Positions 8,331 to 18,331 are shown, numbered from the stretch's first letter. The stretch is DNA of 64,000 nucleotides from Sulfitobacter sp. (GCA_017854855.1 JAFMGZ010000004.1:83087-147086), one strand, 5' to 3'. Notes: generated by a model not told the origin, from the letters alone. Translations and numbers: made by a program.

Positions 8331-9404
8331 ATGGACGATCTCAAGCAAAAATACCTGAGCCAGATTGCAAATGCCGCCGATGAGGCCGCGCTGGAAGACA
8401 TCCGGCTGGCGGCGGTTGGCAAGAAGGGCGAAGTTGCCCTGAAAATGCGCGAACTGGGCAAAATGACCCCGGAAGAGCGGCAGACTGCCGGCCCCGCGCT
8501 GAATGCCCTGAAGGACGAGATCAACTCGGCTTTGGCGGCGAAAAAGGCAGCACTCGGCGATGCTGCGCTGGATGAGCGGCTGCGGGCAGAGTGGCTGGAC
8601 GTGACCCTGCCTGTGCGCACACAGCGGGTCGGGTCGATCCATCCGGTGTCGCAGGTCACCGAAGAGCTGACGGCGATCTTTGCCGAGATGGGTTTTTCCG
8701 TCGCCGAAGGGCCGCGCATTGACACCGATTGGTATAATTTCGACGCGCTGAACATTCCCGGGCACCACCCCGCACGGGCCGAGATGGATACGTTCTATAT
8801 GCACCGTGCCGAGGGCGACGACCGCCCGCCGCATGTGCTGCGCACGCATACATCGCCGGTGCAGATCCGCACCATGGAAAAAGAGGGCGCACCCCTGCGC
8901 ATCATCTGTCCGGGTGGTGTGTACCGTGCCGATTATGACCAGACCCATACGCCGATGTTCCATCAGGTCGAAGGTCTGGCGATCGACAAGGATATTTCCA
9001 TGGCGAACCTGAAATGGGTTCTGGAGGAATTCTTTGCCGCGTTTTTCGAGATCGACGGCATCAAGACCCGCTTTCGCGCATCGCATTTCCCCTTCACCGA
9101 GCCGTCCGCCGAGGTGGATATCCAGTGTTCATGGGTGGATGGCCAGTTGCGGATTGGTGAGGGCGACGGTTGGATGGAAGTGCTGGGCTCTGGCATGGTG
9201 CATCCCAAGGTGCTGGCGGCGGGCGGGATTGATCCTGACATCTGGCAGGGTTTTGCCTTTGGCATGGGGATCGACCGGATTGCGATGTTGAAATACGGGA
9301 TCCCGGATTTGCGGGCCTTTTTCGACAGCGATCTGCGCTGGCTGCGCCATTATGGCTTTGCGTCGCTGGATCAGCCGAATTTGCATGGCGGTTTGTCGCG
9401 CTAG
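8331..9404 (+). CDS. pheS: Phenylalanyl-tRNA synthetase alpha subunit
   Basis: A 357-residue alpha subunit of the alpha2-beta2 enzyme that charges tRNA-Phe. The N-terminal coiled coil (about 1-100) is followed by the class II catalytic domain. Visible signatures are [25 protein letters not shown] (motif 2 region), [11 protein letters not shown], and motif 3 in [17 protein letters not shown]. Homology begins at MDDLKQKYL, so ATG 8331 is preferred; ATG 8319 in the same frame would add only four residues. pheT follows after 235 bases, an unusually wide gap that contains a copy of the dispersed motif. Confidence 0.96.
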   Translation: MDDLKQKYLSQIANAADEAALEDIRLAAVGKKGEVALKMRELGKMTPEERQTAGPALNALKDEINSALAAKKAALGDAALDERLRAEWLDVTLPVRTQRVGSIHPVSQVTEELTAIFAEMGFSVAEGPRIDTDWYNFDALNIPGHHPARAEMDTFYMHRAEGDDRPPHVLRTHTSPVQIRTMEKEGAPLRIICPGGVYRADYDQTHTPMFHQVEGLAIDKDISMANLKWVLEEFFAAFFEIDGIKTRFRASHFPFTEPSAEVDIQCSWVDGQLRIGEGDGWMEVLGSGMVHPKVLAAGGIDPDIWQGFAFGMGIDRIAMLKYGIPDLRAFFDSDLRWLRHYGFASLDQPNLHGGLSR

Positions 9405-9495
9405 GCTGGGGTGCGCATCAGCCTGGGCGATGTCGGTCCAAGGATGTCTGGGCTGGTGGCCATCGCGCATCTTGTGCTTTTGGTGAGGTTGGTTT

Positions 9496-9516
9496 GAGTA
9501 TTTGGGCAAAAAGGAG
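9496..9516 (+). repeat. Dispersed intergenic motif, degenerate copy B
   Basis: GAGTATTTGGGCAAAAAGGAG lies in the pheS-pheT gap. It resembles the motif at 371-400 with two short deletions. Like that copy it ends in a purine-rich, ribosome-binding-site-like stretch, but no gene starts directly after it. Confidence 0.5.
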
Positions 9517-9639
9517 CGGTTGGCGGTGCTGACCCCAAGTCCTGTGCCCGGTGATTGCGCCTAAGGGTGCAAGTTGCATTGAACCTTTCCGCTTTTGGCG
9601 CTACCGAAACCTCCAAGCATATGCACGAGGGATAGACCC

Positions 9640-12039
9640 ATGAAATTCACGCTTTCCTGGTTGAAAGACCACCTTGAGACAGAGGCCTCTGTTGAGGATA
9701 TCTGCGAGACGCTGACTGACCTTGGTTTGGAGGTAGAGGGCGTTGAGGACCGCGGCGCGAAACTGCGGGATTTTACCATTGGCTATGTCAAATCGGCTGA
9801 GAAACATCCCGATGCAGACCGGCTGAACGTGTGTCAGGTGGAAACGGATGAGGGCGTTATGCAGATCATCTGCGGTGCCCCCAATGCGCGGGCGGGCATC
9901 ACGGTGGTTGTGGCCAAGCCGGGCGTCTATGTGCCGGGGATTGATACCACCATCGGGGTGGGCAAGATCCGCGGTGTGGAGAGCTTTGGCATGATGGCGT
10001 CTGAGCGCGAGATGGAGCTGTCGGAAGAGCATGACGGTATCATCGAGCTGGAAAACGGCACGGTTGGGCAGAGCTTTGTGGATTGGCTGGCCGAACATGA
10101 TCCGGCCAAGGTTGATCCGGTGATCGAGATTGCGATTACACCCAACCGTCCTGATGCGCTGGGCGTGCGCGGCATTGCGCGCGATCTGGCCGCGCGTGGA
10201 TTGGGCAAGCTGAAAGAGCGTGATGTGGCACCGGTGGAGGGGGTATTCCCCTGCCCGGTTAGCGTGACGATTGAAGAGGATACGCTGGCGCAATGTCCGG
10301 TGTTTTATGGCCGCGTGATCCGGGGCGTGAAGAACGGGCCAAGCCCGGTCTGGCTGCAGGATGCGCTGCGGGCGATTGGGCTGCGTCCGATTTCGTTTCT
10401 TGTCGATGTGACGAACTTTTTCACCTATGACCGTAACCGTCCTTTGCATGTCTTTGATGCCGACAAGATCGCTGGCAACGCCTTGCGGGTGCATCGCGCG
10501 AAGGGCGGTGAGACCCTGATGGCGCTGGATGACAAGGAATATACATTTGCCGAGGGCATGACGCTGATCTCGGATGCTGACGGGGTCGAGAGCATCGGTG
10601 GTGTTATGGGGGGGCTTGCCTCGGGCTGTACCGAGGAGACGGTGAATGTCTTTGTCGAGGCGGCCTATTTTGATCCGGTGCGCACCGCCTATACCGGGCG
10701 GGCGCTGAAGATCAATTCAGATGCGCGCTATCGGTTTGAGCGGGGGATTGACCCGGCCTGGACGCCCGATGGCATCGAACATGCGACGCGGATGATCCTG
10801 GATCATGCGGGCGGTGAGCCGTCTGAGGTGGTGGTTGCCGGTGCGGTGCCGGATACGGCGCGGGCCTATAAGCTGGACACCGATCGCGTGCAATCGCTGG
10901 TCGGGATGACCATTCCGGCCGAGACGCAGCGCGAGACGCTGACGGCGTTGGGTTTTGTCCTGGAGGGGGATATGGCGCATGTGCCAAGCTGGCGTCCCGA
11001 TGTGCAGGGTTCTGCCGATCTGGTGGAAGAAGTGGCGCGGATTGCATCATTGACCAAGCTGGAGGGGCGGCCGCTGCCGCGTCTGACCGATGGTGTGCCC
11101 CGTCCGGTCCTGTCGCCGATGCAGCGCCGTGAAGGGGCCGCGCGCCGTGCGGCGGCGGCGCTGGGGTACAATGAATGCGTGACCTACAGCTTTATTGATC
11201 AGGCGTCTGCCGCGCTGTTTGGCGGTGGCACGGATGAGACACGTCTGGAAAACCCGATCAGCGCGGATATGAGCCATATGCGCCCTGCCTTGCTGCCCAG
11301 TCTGCTGCAGGCGGCGGCGCGCAATCAGGCGCGCGGTTTTGCGGATATGGCCCTGTTTGAGGTCGGCCCTGCCTTTCATGGTGGAGAGCCGAATGAGCAA
11401 CATAACCTGGTCAGCGGTTTGCTGATCGGGCGCACGGGACCAAAGGATGTGCATGGTGCCTCGCGGCCGGTGGATGTTTTTGACGTCAAGGCGGATGCAG
11501 AGGCGGTGCTGGCCGCAATGGGCGCGCCTACAAAGGTGCAGATCCTGCGCGGTGCGTCCGATTGCTGGCATCCGGGGCGGCACGGCATGATCTGTCTTGG
11601 GCCCAAGAAGGTGCTGGGTATCTATGGCGAGGTGCATCCGAAAATCCTGGCGGCGATGGACGTCAAAGGGCCTGCGATGGCATTCACGCTTTGGCCGGGC
11701 GAGGTGCCCTTGCCGCGCAAGGCGGGGGCCACGCGCCCCGCGCTCAAGATCAGTGATCTGCAGGCGGTAGAGCGTGACTTTGCCTTTGTGGTGGATGCTC
11801 AGGTTGAGGCGCTGACCCTGGTCAATGCCGCGATGGGGGCGGACAAGGCCCTGATCACAGATGTGCGGGTCTTTGACGAATTCATCGGCGGCAGTCTGGG
11901 TGAGGGCAAGAAATCGCTCGCCATTACGGTGCGGTTGCAGCCCGAGGGCCAGACCTTGAAAGATGCGGATATCGAAGCGGTCGGTGCCAAGGTGATCGAG
12001 AAGGTCAGCAAGGCCACAGGCGGTGTCCTGCGCGGCTAG
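9640..12039 (+). CDS. pheT: Phenylalanyl-tRNA synthetase beta subunit
   Basis: A 799-residue beta subunit, full length. Domains in order: the N-terminal B1 segment (MKFTLSWLKDHLETEASVEDI), the tRNA-binding OB fold with KHPDADRLNVCQVETDEG (about 45-150), the B3/B4 editing region, the B5 domain, the class II-like core that lacks catalysis, and a C-terminal anticodon-binding FDX-ACB domain (VFDEFIGGSLGEGKKSLAI). The start ATG 9640 has a GAGGGA site. It is separated from pheS by 235 bases, so it may have its own promoter. It ends 10 bases before the convergent LysR gene. Confidence 0.96.
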   Translation: MKFTLSWLKDHLETEASVEDICETLTDLGLEVEGVEDRGAKLRDFTIGYVKSAEKHPDADRLNVCQVETDEGVMQIICGAPNARAGITVVVAKPGVYVPGIDTTIGVGKIRGVESFGMMASEREMELSEEHDGIIELENGTVGQSFVDWLAEHDPAKVDPVIEIAITPNRPDALGVRGIARDLAARGLGKLKERDVAPVEGVFPCPVSVTIEEDTLAQCPVFYGRVIRGVKNGPSPVWLQDALRAIGLRPISFLVDVTNFFTYDRNRPLHVFDADKIAGNALRVHRAKGGETLMALDDKEYTFAEGMTLISDADGVESIGGVMGGLASGCTEETVNVFVEAAYFDPVRTAYTGRALKINSDARYRFERGIDPAWTPDGIEHATRMILDHAGGEPSEVVVAGAVPDTARAYKLDTDRVQSLVGMTIPAETQRETLTALGFVLEGDMAHVPSWRPDVQGSADLVEEVARIASLTKLEGRPLPRLTDGVPRPVLSPMQRREGAARRAAAALGYNECVTYSFIDQASAALFGGGTDETRLENPISADMSHMRPALLPSLLQAAARNQARGFADMALFEVGPAFHGGEPNEQHNLVSGLLIGRTGPKDVHGASRPVDVFDVKADAEAVLAAMGAPTKVQILRGASDCWHPGRHGMICLGPKKVLGIYGEVHPKILAAMDVKGPAMAFTLWPGEVPLPRKAGATRPALKISDLQAVERDFAFVVDAQVEALTLVNAAMGADKALITDVRVFDEFIGGSLGEGKKSLAITVRLQPEGQTLKDADIEAVGAKVIEKVSKATGGVLRG

Positions 12040-12049
12040 GGTCTTAGGG

Positions 12050-12937
12050 TCAGTCCCCTAGAAGATCGGCCAACAGATCAAACACCAGCCTGATGCGCGG
12101 GCTGGTGTGCAATTCGCTGTGGGTGACCAGCCAGACCGGAAACTTCACCGAAAAACTGCCGGGCAGGATCTGCTCCATCTGGGGGGCCTGGGCTGCGACA
12201 TCATCATCGATGGGGATGATGCCAAGGCCGCTCTTGGCCATTTCCCAAGCGATCAATCCGTTTTCCGATGCAACACGAAATGCCTCAATCGGCAGGGGTA
12301 GGTTCATCCCTGCCAGATGATCGCGCATGCGCTTTGGGTCGCCCATTGCGATCCAGTCGTGATGGGCAAGGTCCTGCGCGGTCTCGGGGCGTTTGCGTGC
12401 GTCCAGATAGCTGCGTGCGGCATAAAGATGTCCGGTCTTTTGCCCGATCAGGCGGGCGATCAGGGCGGGCTGTTCTGGTCGGACATGGCGGATGGCAATA
12501 TCGGCTTCGCGCCGCAAGAGGTCTTGGATCGTATCCGTGGCCACCACATCCAGCATGATTTGCGGGGCGCGCAGGCGCAACTGCTGTGTCACCTGCGGCA
12601 TGACGTGCCATGACATGATATCACTGGCCGTGACGCGGACGGTTCCTGACAGTTCGGACCTTTGCCCGCTGGCGGTCAAGCCAAAGGCAGCCGCCGCTTT
12701 GCCCATATCCTTGGCATCAAGCAGCAAGGCGCGCCCCGCTTCGGTCAGCATGAGGTTGCGCGCGCTGCGCTCAAACAAGAGCAGATCAAGAGATGCCTCG
12801 AAGGCTGCAATCTGGCGGCTTAGGGTGGGTTGGGTCAAACCAAGCCTGCGTGCGGCCCCAGAAAGCGAACCACATTCTGCGGTCGCCAGGAAGGCGCGCA
12901 AATGGTTCCAGTCAAGATGGGTTGAGGGGTGATCCAT
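12050..12937 (-). CDS. LysR family transcriptional regulator
   Basis: A 295-residue LysR regulator. The N-terminal winged helix-turn-helix (about 8-66) shows FLATAECGSLSGAARRLGLTQPTLSRQIAAFE, and the C-terminal periplasmic-binding-like effector domain follows (about 95-290). It is divergent from a small SAM methyltransferase gene, which is a possible target. The start codon sits directly next to the A+T-rich palindrome ATACATATATGTAT (12936-12949) and lacks a clear ribosome binding site. The palindrome could be an autoregulatory site or the -10 region. The effector is unknown. Confidence 0.88.
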   Translation of the reverse strand: MDHPSTHLDWNHLRAFLATAECGSLSGAARRLGLTQPTLSRQIAAFEASLDLLLFERSARNLMLTEAGRALLLDAKDMGKAAAAFGLTASGQRSELSGTVRVTASDIMSWHVMPQVTQQLRLRAPQIMLDVVATDTIQDLLRREADIAIRHVRPEQPALIARLIGQKTGHLYAARSYLDARKRPETAQDLAHHDWIAMGDPKRMRDHLAGMNLPLPIEAFRVASENGLIAWEMAKSGLGIIPIDDDVAAQAPQMEQILPGSFSVKFPVWLVTHSELHTSPRIRLVFDLLADLLGD

Positions 12938-13020
12938 ACATATATGTATACATGGACTGCGAATATGGTCAATTTCGCCGCCTTTGATCCGGGTGTAGGA
13001 ATATCACAAAGGAGACGAAC

Positions 13021-13650
13021 ATGACACAAACTGCCAAGTTTTGGGACAAGCATGCCGAAAAATATGCAGCATCCCCGATCAAGGACCAGAAGTCCTATGA
13101 ATACACGCTTGAACGCACCCGCAGCTACCTTGGGCCTGATGACAAGGTTGTGGAGATCGGCTGTGGCACCGGGGCAACCGCGCTTTTGCTGGCCCCGGGC
13201 GTTGGGCAAATCACGGGAACCGATATTTCCCCCAAGATGATTGAGATTGCCAATCAAAGGGCGAGGGATGGGGGGAACACCAACGCCTCCTTTGAGGTCA
13301 GAACCGCCGCGCAGGCAATGGAAGATGCGCGGAAGGCTGATGCGGTTCTTGGCTTCAACCTTTTCCATCTGACGGATGATTTTGAGGCTCTGCTGGCCAG
13401 CCTGCACCAGAACCTTGCCCCGGGCGCGCTGTTTATATCCAAGACGCCGTGTTTGTCGGAACCGTCTATCGGGTTCAAACGGTTCATTTTTCGTGGGCTG
13501 ATCCCGCTGATGCGGCTGGTTGGTTTGGCGCCATATGTACGCCGCTTCAGCTTTGGAGAGCTGGAGGGGTTGATCACCGACGCTGGCTTTGAGATCATAG
13601 AAACCTCTAGCTTTCCTGCCATGAGCCGCTACATCGTTGCCAGGCGGTGA
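13021..13650 (+). CDS. Class I SAM-dependent methyltransferase
   Basis: A 209-residue Rossmann-fold methyltransferase. Motif I is VVEIGCGTGATALLLAPG (about 41-58), followed by the GTDISPKMIEIA acidic-loop segment and a KADAVLGFNLFHLTDD motif IV region. An AGGAGA site precedes ATG 13021. It lies 83 bases from the divergent LysR gene. The family includes small-molecule and quinone methyltransferases; the sequence alone does not give the substrate. Confidence 0.85.
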   Translation: MTQTAKFWDKHAEKYAASPIKDQKSYEYTLERTRSYLGPDDKVVEIGCGTGATALLLAPGVGQITGTDISPKMIEIANQRARDGGNTNASFEVRTAAQAMEDARKADAVLGFNLFHLTDDFEALLASLHQNLAPGALFISKTPCLSEPSIGFKRFIFRGLIPLMRLVGLAPYVRRFSFGELEGLITDAGFEIIETSSFPAMSRYIVARR

Positions 13651-13699
13651 CGCGCGTTTCACCCCCAAAACCGAATGTTTGACCACAAAGGATGCCGCA

Positions 13700-14146
13700 A
13701 TGCTGAAAGTCTATTTATCAGGTGAAATTCACACCGATTGGCGCGAGCAGATCGTGAATGGTTCCAAGGGGCTGGATGTATCGTTCAATGGTCCCGTGAC
13801 AGATCATGCGGCCAGCGATGATTGCGGTGTGGCGATCCTGGGGGCAGAGGCGGACAAATTCTGGCATGACCGCAAGGGCGCACAGATGAATGCGATCCGC
13901 ACCCGCAAGGGGATTGCGGACGCCGATGTGGTCGTGGTCCGCTTTGGCGATCAGTACAAGCAGTGGAATGCGGCCTTTGATGCGGGCTATGCTGCGGCTT
14001 TGGGCAAGTCCCTGATCATCCTGCATGGGCCGGATCACGCCCATGCGCTCAAGGAGGTGGATGCCGCGGCACTGGCGGTGGCGTCTGACCCAGCGCAGGT
14101 TGTACAGATCTTGGGCTATGTGCTGACAGGGTCGCTGCCTGGCTAG
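13700..14146 (+). CDS. YtoQ family protein
   Basis: A 148-residue protein that matches YtoQ over its length: LKVYLSGEIHTDWREQI at the start, the NGPVTDHAASDD segment, and ADVVVVRFGDQYKQWNAAFDAGYAAALGK. The fold resembles nucleoside 2-deoxyribosyltransferase-like proteins, but I know of no confirmed activity. The start at ATG 13700 is set by homology. It follows the methyltransferase by 49 bases and may be cotranscribed with it. Confidence 0.85.
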   Translation: MLKVYLSGEIHTDWREQIVNGSKGLDVSFNGPVTDHAASDDCGVAILGAEADKFWHDRKGAQMNAIRTRKGIADADVVVVRFGDQYKQWNAAFDAGYAAALGKSLIILHGPDHAHALKEVDAAALAVASDPAQVVQILGYVLTGSLPG

Positions 14147-14222
14147 ATGCGGCTTGGCCTTCAGGGGCTTTGCAATCCAGTACCGCCGGGCCTAACCTGC
14201 TGACAAAGCAGGAGCGGTGGCG

Positions 14223-15836
14223 ATGAAATTCGATTATGTGATTGTCGGGGGCGGCTCTGCCGGATGTGTGATGGCATCGCGGTTAAGCGAAGATGCCGGC
14301 ACATCGGTGTGCCTGATCGAGGCGGGCGGCAAGGGCCGCGATATCCTGATCCGGGCACCGGCGCTGGTGGCCGCGATGATCTCTGGCAGGCCCAAGATCA
14401 ACAATTGGGCGTTGCAGACGGTCCCGCAGCCCGAATTATATGGCAGACGGGGGTATCAGCCGCGCGGCAAGGCATTGGGCGGATCATCGGCGATCAATGC
14501 GATGCTTTATGTGCGCGGGCACCGGCGTGACTATGACGAATGGGCCGATTTGGGCTGCGAGGGCTGGGATTGGGCATCAGTGCTGCCCTATTTCAAGAAA
14601 TCCGAAGGGAACGTGCGCGGTGCGGATGATCTGCACGGCGCAGATGGCCCTTTGCAGGTGGCAGAACAATCAGCACCGCGCCCGATTGCACAGGCCTTTA
14701 TTGATGCGGCAGGTGAGCGGCAAATCCGCCACAACCCGGATTTCAATGGGCCAAAGTTGGAGGGGGCGGGGCATTTTCAAGTCACGCAATTTCATGACGG
14801 CCCGGCCAGGGGCGAACGCTGCAGTGCTGCGGCGGCCTATCTGAACCGCGACGTGCGCCACCGTCCCAACCTGACGATCCTGACCAAGGCCCAAGTGGCG
14901 CGGGTGGTGATGCAAGACGGGCGTGCCACCGGGGTTGAGCTGCGCCACATCGGTCAGCAAAAGACGATCGAGGCGGGCAAGGAAGTGATCCTGAGCGCGG
15001 GTGCCTTTGGGTCGCCACAGCTTTTGATGCTGAGCGGGATCGGACCGAGGGATGAACTGGCAGCGCATGGAATTGATGTGGAGCAGGAGATCGCGGGCGT
15101 GGGGCAGAACCTGCAAGATCACCTTGATTACGTCATCAGCTATCATTCAAAGCGTGATGACGTGGTCGGGCTGAACCCCAAGGGCCTTGTGCAATTGGCC
15201 AAGGCTGCATGGCGCTGGCGCAAGGATGGCACGGGTCATTTTGCGACGCCGTATGGCGAAGCAGGTGCGTTTTTGCGGTCCGACCCGTCACAGGACCGCC
15301 CCGATCTGCAGTTGCATTTTGTCGTAGGGATTGTGGATGACCATATGCGCAAGATCCATTTGCAGCATGGGTTCTCTTGCCATGTTTGTGTGCTGCGTCC
15401 GCATGCGCGGGGCAGTGTTGGTCTGCAATCGGCCAAGCCCGGCCATGCCCCGCGCGTTGACCCGCAGTATTTGTCGGACAAGCGCGACCTTGACCTGCTG
15501 ATGAAAGGCGCACGGCAGATGGAGCAGATCCTGACGGCCGCGCCGCTGGATCCATGGCGGGGCAAACAGCTGTATCCCCATGATGGCAGCGACAGCGCCC
15601 TTGAGGCGGATATTCGCAAACGCGCCGATTCGATCTATCACCCGGTGGGCACCTGCAAGATGGGCGTGGATGAGATGGCGGTCGTCGATCTGCAGGGGCG
15701 TGTGCACGGTGTGGACGGCTTGCGGGTGGTCGATGCATCGGTGATGCCACGGCTGGTGGGGGGCAACACCAATGCGCCCACGATCATGATCGCCGAAAAG
15801 ATCGCCACACAGATGCGCGGCGGGCAGGCCGGTTAA
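14223..15836 (+). CDS. GMC family FAD-dependent oxidoreductase (choline/alcohol dehydrogenase type)
   Basis: A 537-residue glucose-methanol-choline oxidoreductase. The FAD-binding GxGxxG appears as DYVIVGGGSAGCVMASRL near the start with EAGG after it. GMC signature 1 is in RGKALGGSSAINAMLYVRG. The catalytic histidine region is SIYHPVGTCKMG, and the second conserved C-terminal block is GGNTNAPTIMIAEK. There is no signal peptide. ATG 14223 has AGGAG 8 bases upstream and is preferred over GTG 14217. The substrate is probably an alcohol or choline-like compound but is not determined. A second, clearly related GMC gene lies at 18937. Confidence 0.9.
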   Translation: MKFDYVIVGGGSAGCVMASRLSEDAGTSVCLIEAGGKGRDILIRAPALVAAMISGRPKINNWALQTVPQPELYGRRGYQPRGKALGGSSAINAMLYVRGHRRDYDEWADLGCEGWDWASVLPYFKKSEGNVRGADDLHGADGPLQVAEQSAPRPIAQAFIDAAGERQIRHNPDFNGPKLEGAGHFQVTQFHDGPARGERCSAAAAYLNRDVRHRPNLTILTKAQVARVVMQDGRATGVELRHIGQQKTIEAGKEVILSAGAFGSPQLLMLSGIGPRDELAAHGIDVEQEIAGVGQNLQDHLDYVISYHSKRDDVVGLNPKGLVQLAKAAWRWRKDGTGHFATPYGEAGAFLRSDPSQDRPDLQLHFVVGIVDDHMRKIHLQHGFSCHVCVLRPHARGSVGLQSAKPGHAPRVDPQYLSDKRDLDLLMKGARQMEQILTAAPLDPWRGKQLYPHDGSDSALEADIRKRADSIYHPVGTCKMGVDEMAVVDLQGRVHGVDGLRVVDASVMPRLVGGNTNAPTIMIAEKIATQMRGGQAG

Positions 15837-15850
15837 GATGTCCGGCCTGC
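15824..15850. terminator. Hairpin over the GMC gene stop codon
   Basis: A perfect 9-bp inverted repeat, GCAGGCCGG (15824-15832) and CCGGCCTGC (15842-15850), spans the stop codon between convergent genes. There is no T run, so intrinsic termination is only possible, not certain. Confidence 0.4.
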
Positions 15851-15857
15851 GGGCCCA

Positions 15858-16556
15858 TCATTCGCGCGGGGGGGTGACCAGACCTATTTGCACGGCAGGG
15901 CGCGCAGTGAAACGGTCAAGGTAGGCTGCGAGGTTCTTGTGATCGTCCCAGCCAACCGCACCCTTGGCACCGTAGAAATCCAGCCCCCGCAACCAAGGGG
16001 CGATGGCGATATCAGCGATTGAATATGTGCCGGTGATCCAGTCTTTGCCTTCCAGCGCGCGGTCCAGAACGCCCAGCAGCCGCTTTGCCTCAGCGATATA
16101 GCGCTGCTGGGGCCGTTTGTCTTCCCATTCGGAGCCCGCGAATTTGTAAAAGAAACCCAGCTGCCCCAGCATCGGGCCAAGCCCGCCCATCTGAAACATC
16201 AGCCATTGCAGGACATGCGCCCGCTCGGCCCCGGTCTGGCCGATCAGCATGCCAGATTTTTCCGCCAGATAGATCAGGATGGCACCGGATTCAAAGATGC
16301 CCACGGCTGTGCCATCCGGACCCTTGGGGTCAATGATGGCCGGGATCTTATTGTTGGGATTAAGTGAAAGGAATTCAGGGCTTTTGACGTCAGCGTCTGA
16401 CAGGGTGACTTTATGTGCCTCGTAGGGAATGCCCATTTCTTCCAGCGCGATAGAGACTTTGACGCCATTTGGGGTGGGAAAGGAATAAAGCTGCAGAATA
16501 TCGGGGTTCTGCGGCGGCCATTTTTTCGTAATTGGAAAGGATGAAAGGTCAGACAT
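15858..16556 (-). CDS. Glutathione S-transferase family protein (YghU/YfcG-like)
   Basis: A 232-residue GST. The N-terminal thioredoxin-like domain shows LYSFPTPNGVKVSIALEEMG, NPNNKIPAIIDP and the glutathione-contact pair IFESGAIL. The helical C-terminal domain begins near residue 110 (RAHVLQWLMFQMGGLGPMLG) and carries the GTYSIADIAIAPWL N-capping box. The TPNG loop is typical of the nu-class YghU/YfcG group, which have disulphide-bond reductase activity. ATG 16556 has a GGAG site; the upstream open frame is not conserved-looking. It is divergent from mscL. Confidence 0.88.
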   Translation of the reverse strand: MSDLSSFPITKKWPPQNPDILQLYSFPTPNGVKVSIALEEMGIPYEAHKVTLSDADVKSPEFLSLNPNNKIPAIIDPKGPDGTAVGIFESGAILIYLAEKSGMLIGQTGAERAHVLQWLMFQMGGLGPMLGQLGFFYKFAGSEWEDKRPQQRYIAEAKRLLGVLDRALEGKDWITGTYSIADIAIAPWLRGLDFYGAKGAVGWDDHKNLAAYLDRFTARPAVQIGLVTPPRE

Positions 16557-16704
16557 TATGCGCTCCTGCAAATTATGCTGACAATAATGAGCCATTTTTC
16601 CCCGCAAGAATAGGCTTACCGATGTGCGCAGTTGTGCTAATCGATGTGCAGCAGTGTACCGGTTGTAAATGACAATGGTCACGCATCAACAAAAGGGACG
16701 GAAA

Positions 16705-17136
16705 ATGATTCAAGAATTCAAAGCCTTCATCGCCAAAGGCAATGTTATGGATATGGCGGTTGGTATCATCATCGGTGCGGCATTCACCGCGATCGTGACT
16801 TCGCTGGTCGGGGATTTGATCAACCCGATTATCGGCCTGGTGTCAGGTGGCGTCGATTTCACCAATAATTATGCGGTTCTGGCCGGTGATGTGCCTGCCG
16901 GTGCCTCGCTTGAGGCCGCACGCGAAGCGGGTGCGTCGATCTTTGCCTATGGTGCCTTCATCATGGCTGTCATCAACTTTCTGATCATCGCCTTTGTGGT
17001 GTTCATGCTGGTCAAGATGGTCAACCGCGTCAAGGATGCCGCGATCAAGCAAGAAGAGGCAGCACCTGCCGCGCCAAAAGGCCCCACACAAGAAGAATTG
17101 CTGGCCGATATTCTCAAGGCCCTGCAAAAAGCCTGA
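16705..17136 (+). CDS. mscL: Large-conductance mechanosensitive channel
   Basis: A 143-residue MscL. The amphipathic start [20 protein letters not shown] leads into TM1 ([24 protein letters not shown]), then a periplasmic loop, TM2 ([25 protein letters not shown]) and a charged C-terminal helix ending [12 protein letters not shown]. It forms the homopentameric pore that releases solutes on hypo-osmotic shock. ATG 16705 is chosen by homology over the in-frame ATG 16669. A terminator follows the gene. Confidence 0.96.
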   Translation: MIQEFKAFIAKGNVMDMAVGIIIGAAFTAIVTSLVGDLINPIIGLVSGGVDFTNNYAVLAGDVPAGASLEAAREAGASIFAYGAFIMAVINFLIIAFVVFMLVKMVNRVKDAAIKQEEAAPAAPKGPTQEELLADILKALQKA

Positions 17137-17156
17137 TCTGGTTTGAGACGAATGAT

Positions 17157-17187
17157 AAAGGCCCGCCTGTTGATGGCGGGCCTTTTG
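17157..17187 (+). terminator. Terminator between mscL and ald, probably bidirectional
   Basis: AAAGGCCCGCC pairs with GGCGGGCCTTT, with T runs on either strand. It is placed between the convergent mscL and ald genes. Confidence 0.85.
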
Positions 17188-17212
17188 CGTTTCAGGTATT
17201 CGCGGAAACCCT

Positions 17213-18331
17213 TTAGAGTTTGAGCGCCAGTTTGGGCGACAGCACGTCAATGCCCAGTGCCTTGCCCACTGCGTGATAGGTCAATTTTCCGGCGTGTACG
17301 TTCAGGCCGTTCAGCAGATGTTCGTCATCGTTGCAGGCATCGCGCCAGCCCTTGTTGGCCAGATCCAGCATGAAGGGCATCGTGGCATTGCCAAGCGCAA
17401 TTGTTGAGGTGCGGGCAACCGCACCGGGCATATTGGCGACGCAGTAATGCATGATGCCGTCCACGTCATAGATCGGGTCCTGATGCGTGGTGGCCCGGGA
17501 TGTTTCGAAACACCCGCCCTGGTCAATTGCCACATCCACAAGGGCGGCACCGGGCTTGAGTTCGGACAATTGGGCGCGGCTGATCAGTTTGGGCGCAGCG
17601 GCCCCTGGGATCAGCACGGCACCGATGATCATGTCAGCCTGACGGGCCAGTTCCATGGTGTTTTGCGCTGAGGCATAGCTGGTCTTGAACAGACCGCCAA
17701 AAGCATCGTCCAGATAGCGCATGCGGCCCAGCGAACGGTCCAGCACGGTCACGTCAGCGCCCATACCAGCCGCAATCCGTGCGGCATGGGTGCCGACAAC
17801 GCCGCCACCGATCACCATGACACGGGCAGGGCCCACACCGGGCACGCCGCCCATCAAGACACCGCGCCCGCCATTGGCCTTTTGCAGGGTCCATGCGCCA
17901 ACCTGCGGGGCCAGCCGCCCTGCGACTTCGGACATGGGGGCCAGCAGGGGCAGGCCGCCAGAGCGGTCTGTCACGGTTTCATAGGCGATGCAGGTCGCGC
18001 CAGACGCGATCAGATCGCGGGTTTGTTCGGGATCGGGGGCAAGGTGCAGATACGTGAACAGGATCTGGCCTTCGCGCAGCATCTTGCGCTCTTTGGCTTG
18101 GGGTTCCTTTACCTTGACGATCATATCGGCGGTGGCAAAGATTTCCTCGGCCGTGTCGATGATCTGCGCGCCCGCTTGGGTGTAATGGGCATCTTCAAAG
18201 CCCGCGCCAATGCCTGCGCCTTTTTGGATAAGAACGGTGTGACCCGCGTTCACCGCCTCGAGGGCTGCACTGGGGGTGACCCCGACGCGGAATTCTTGTG
18301 GTTTGATCTCTGTTGGGCAGCCGATTTTCAT
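17213..18331 (-). CDS. ald: Alanine dehydrogenase
   Basis: A 372-residue NAD-dependent alanine dehydrogenase (usual length about 370) interconverting L-alanine with pyruvate and ammonium. Visible features are MKIGCPTEIKPQEFRVGVTP at the start, the substrate-binding lysine in VKVKEPQ, the NAD-binding GGGVVGTHAARIAAGMGADVTVLD, and the conserved DVAIDQGGCFETSRATTH block. ATG 18331 is set by homology. It is divergent from an Lrp/AsnC regulator with 139 bases between, the classical ald-aldR arrangement, so regulation by that neighbour is likely. Confidence 0.96.
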   Translation of the reverse strand: MKIGCPTEIKPQEFRVGVTPSAALEAVNAGHTVLIQKGAGIGAGFEDAHYTQAGAQIIDTAEEIFATADMIVKVKEPQAKERKMLREGQILFTYLHLAPDPEQTRDLIASGATCIAYETVTDRSGGLPLLAPMSEVAGRLAPQVGAWTLQKANGGRGVLMGGVPGVGPARVMVIGGGVVGTHAARIAAGMGADVTVLDRSLGRMRYLDDAFGGLFKTSYASAQNTMELARQADMIIGAVLIPGAAAPKLISRAQLSELKPGAALVDVAIDQGGCFETSRATTHQDPIYDVDGIMHYCVANMPGAVARTSTIALGNATMPFMLDLANKGWRDACNDDEHLLNGLNVHAGKLTYHAVGKALGIDVLSPKLALKL

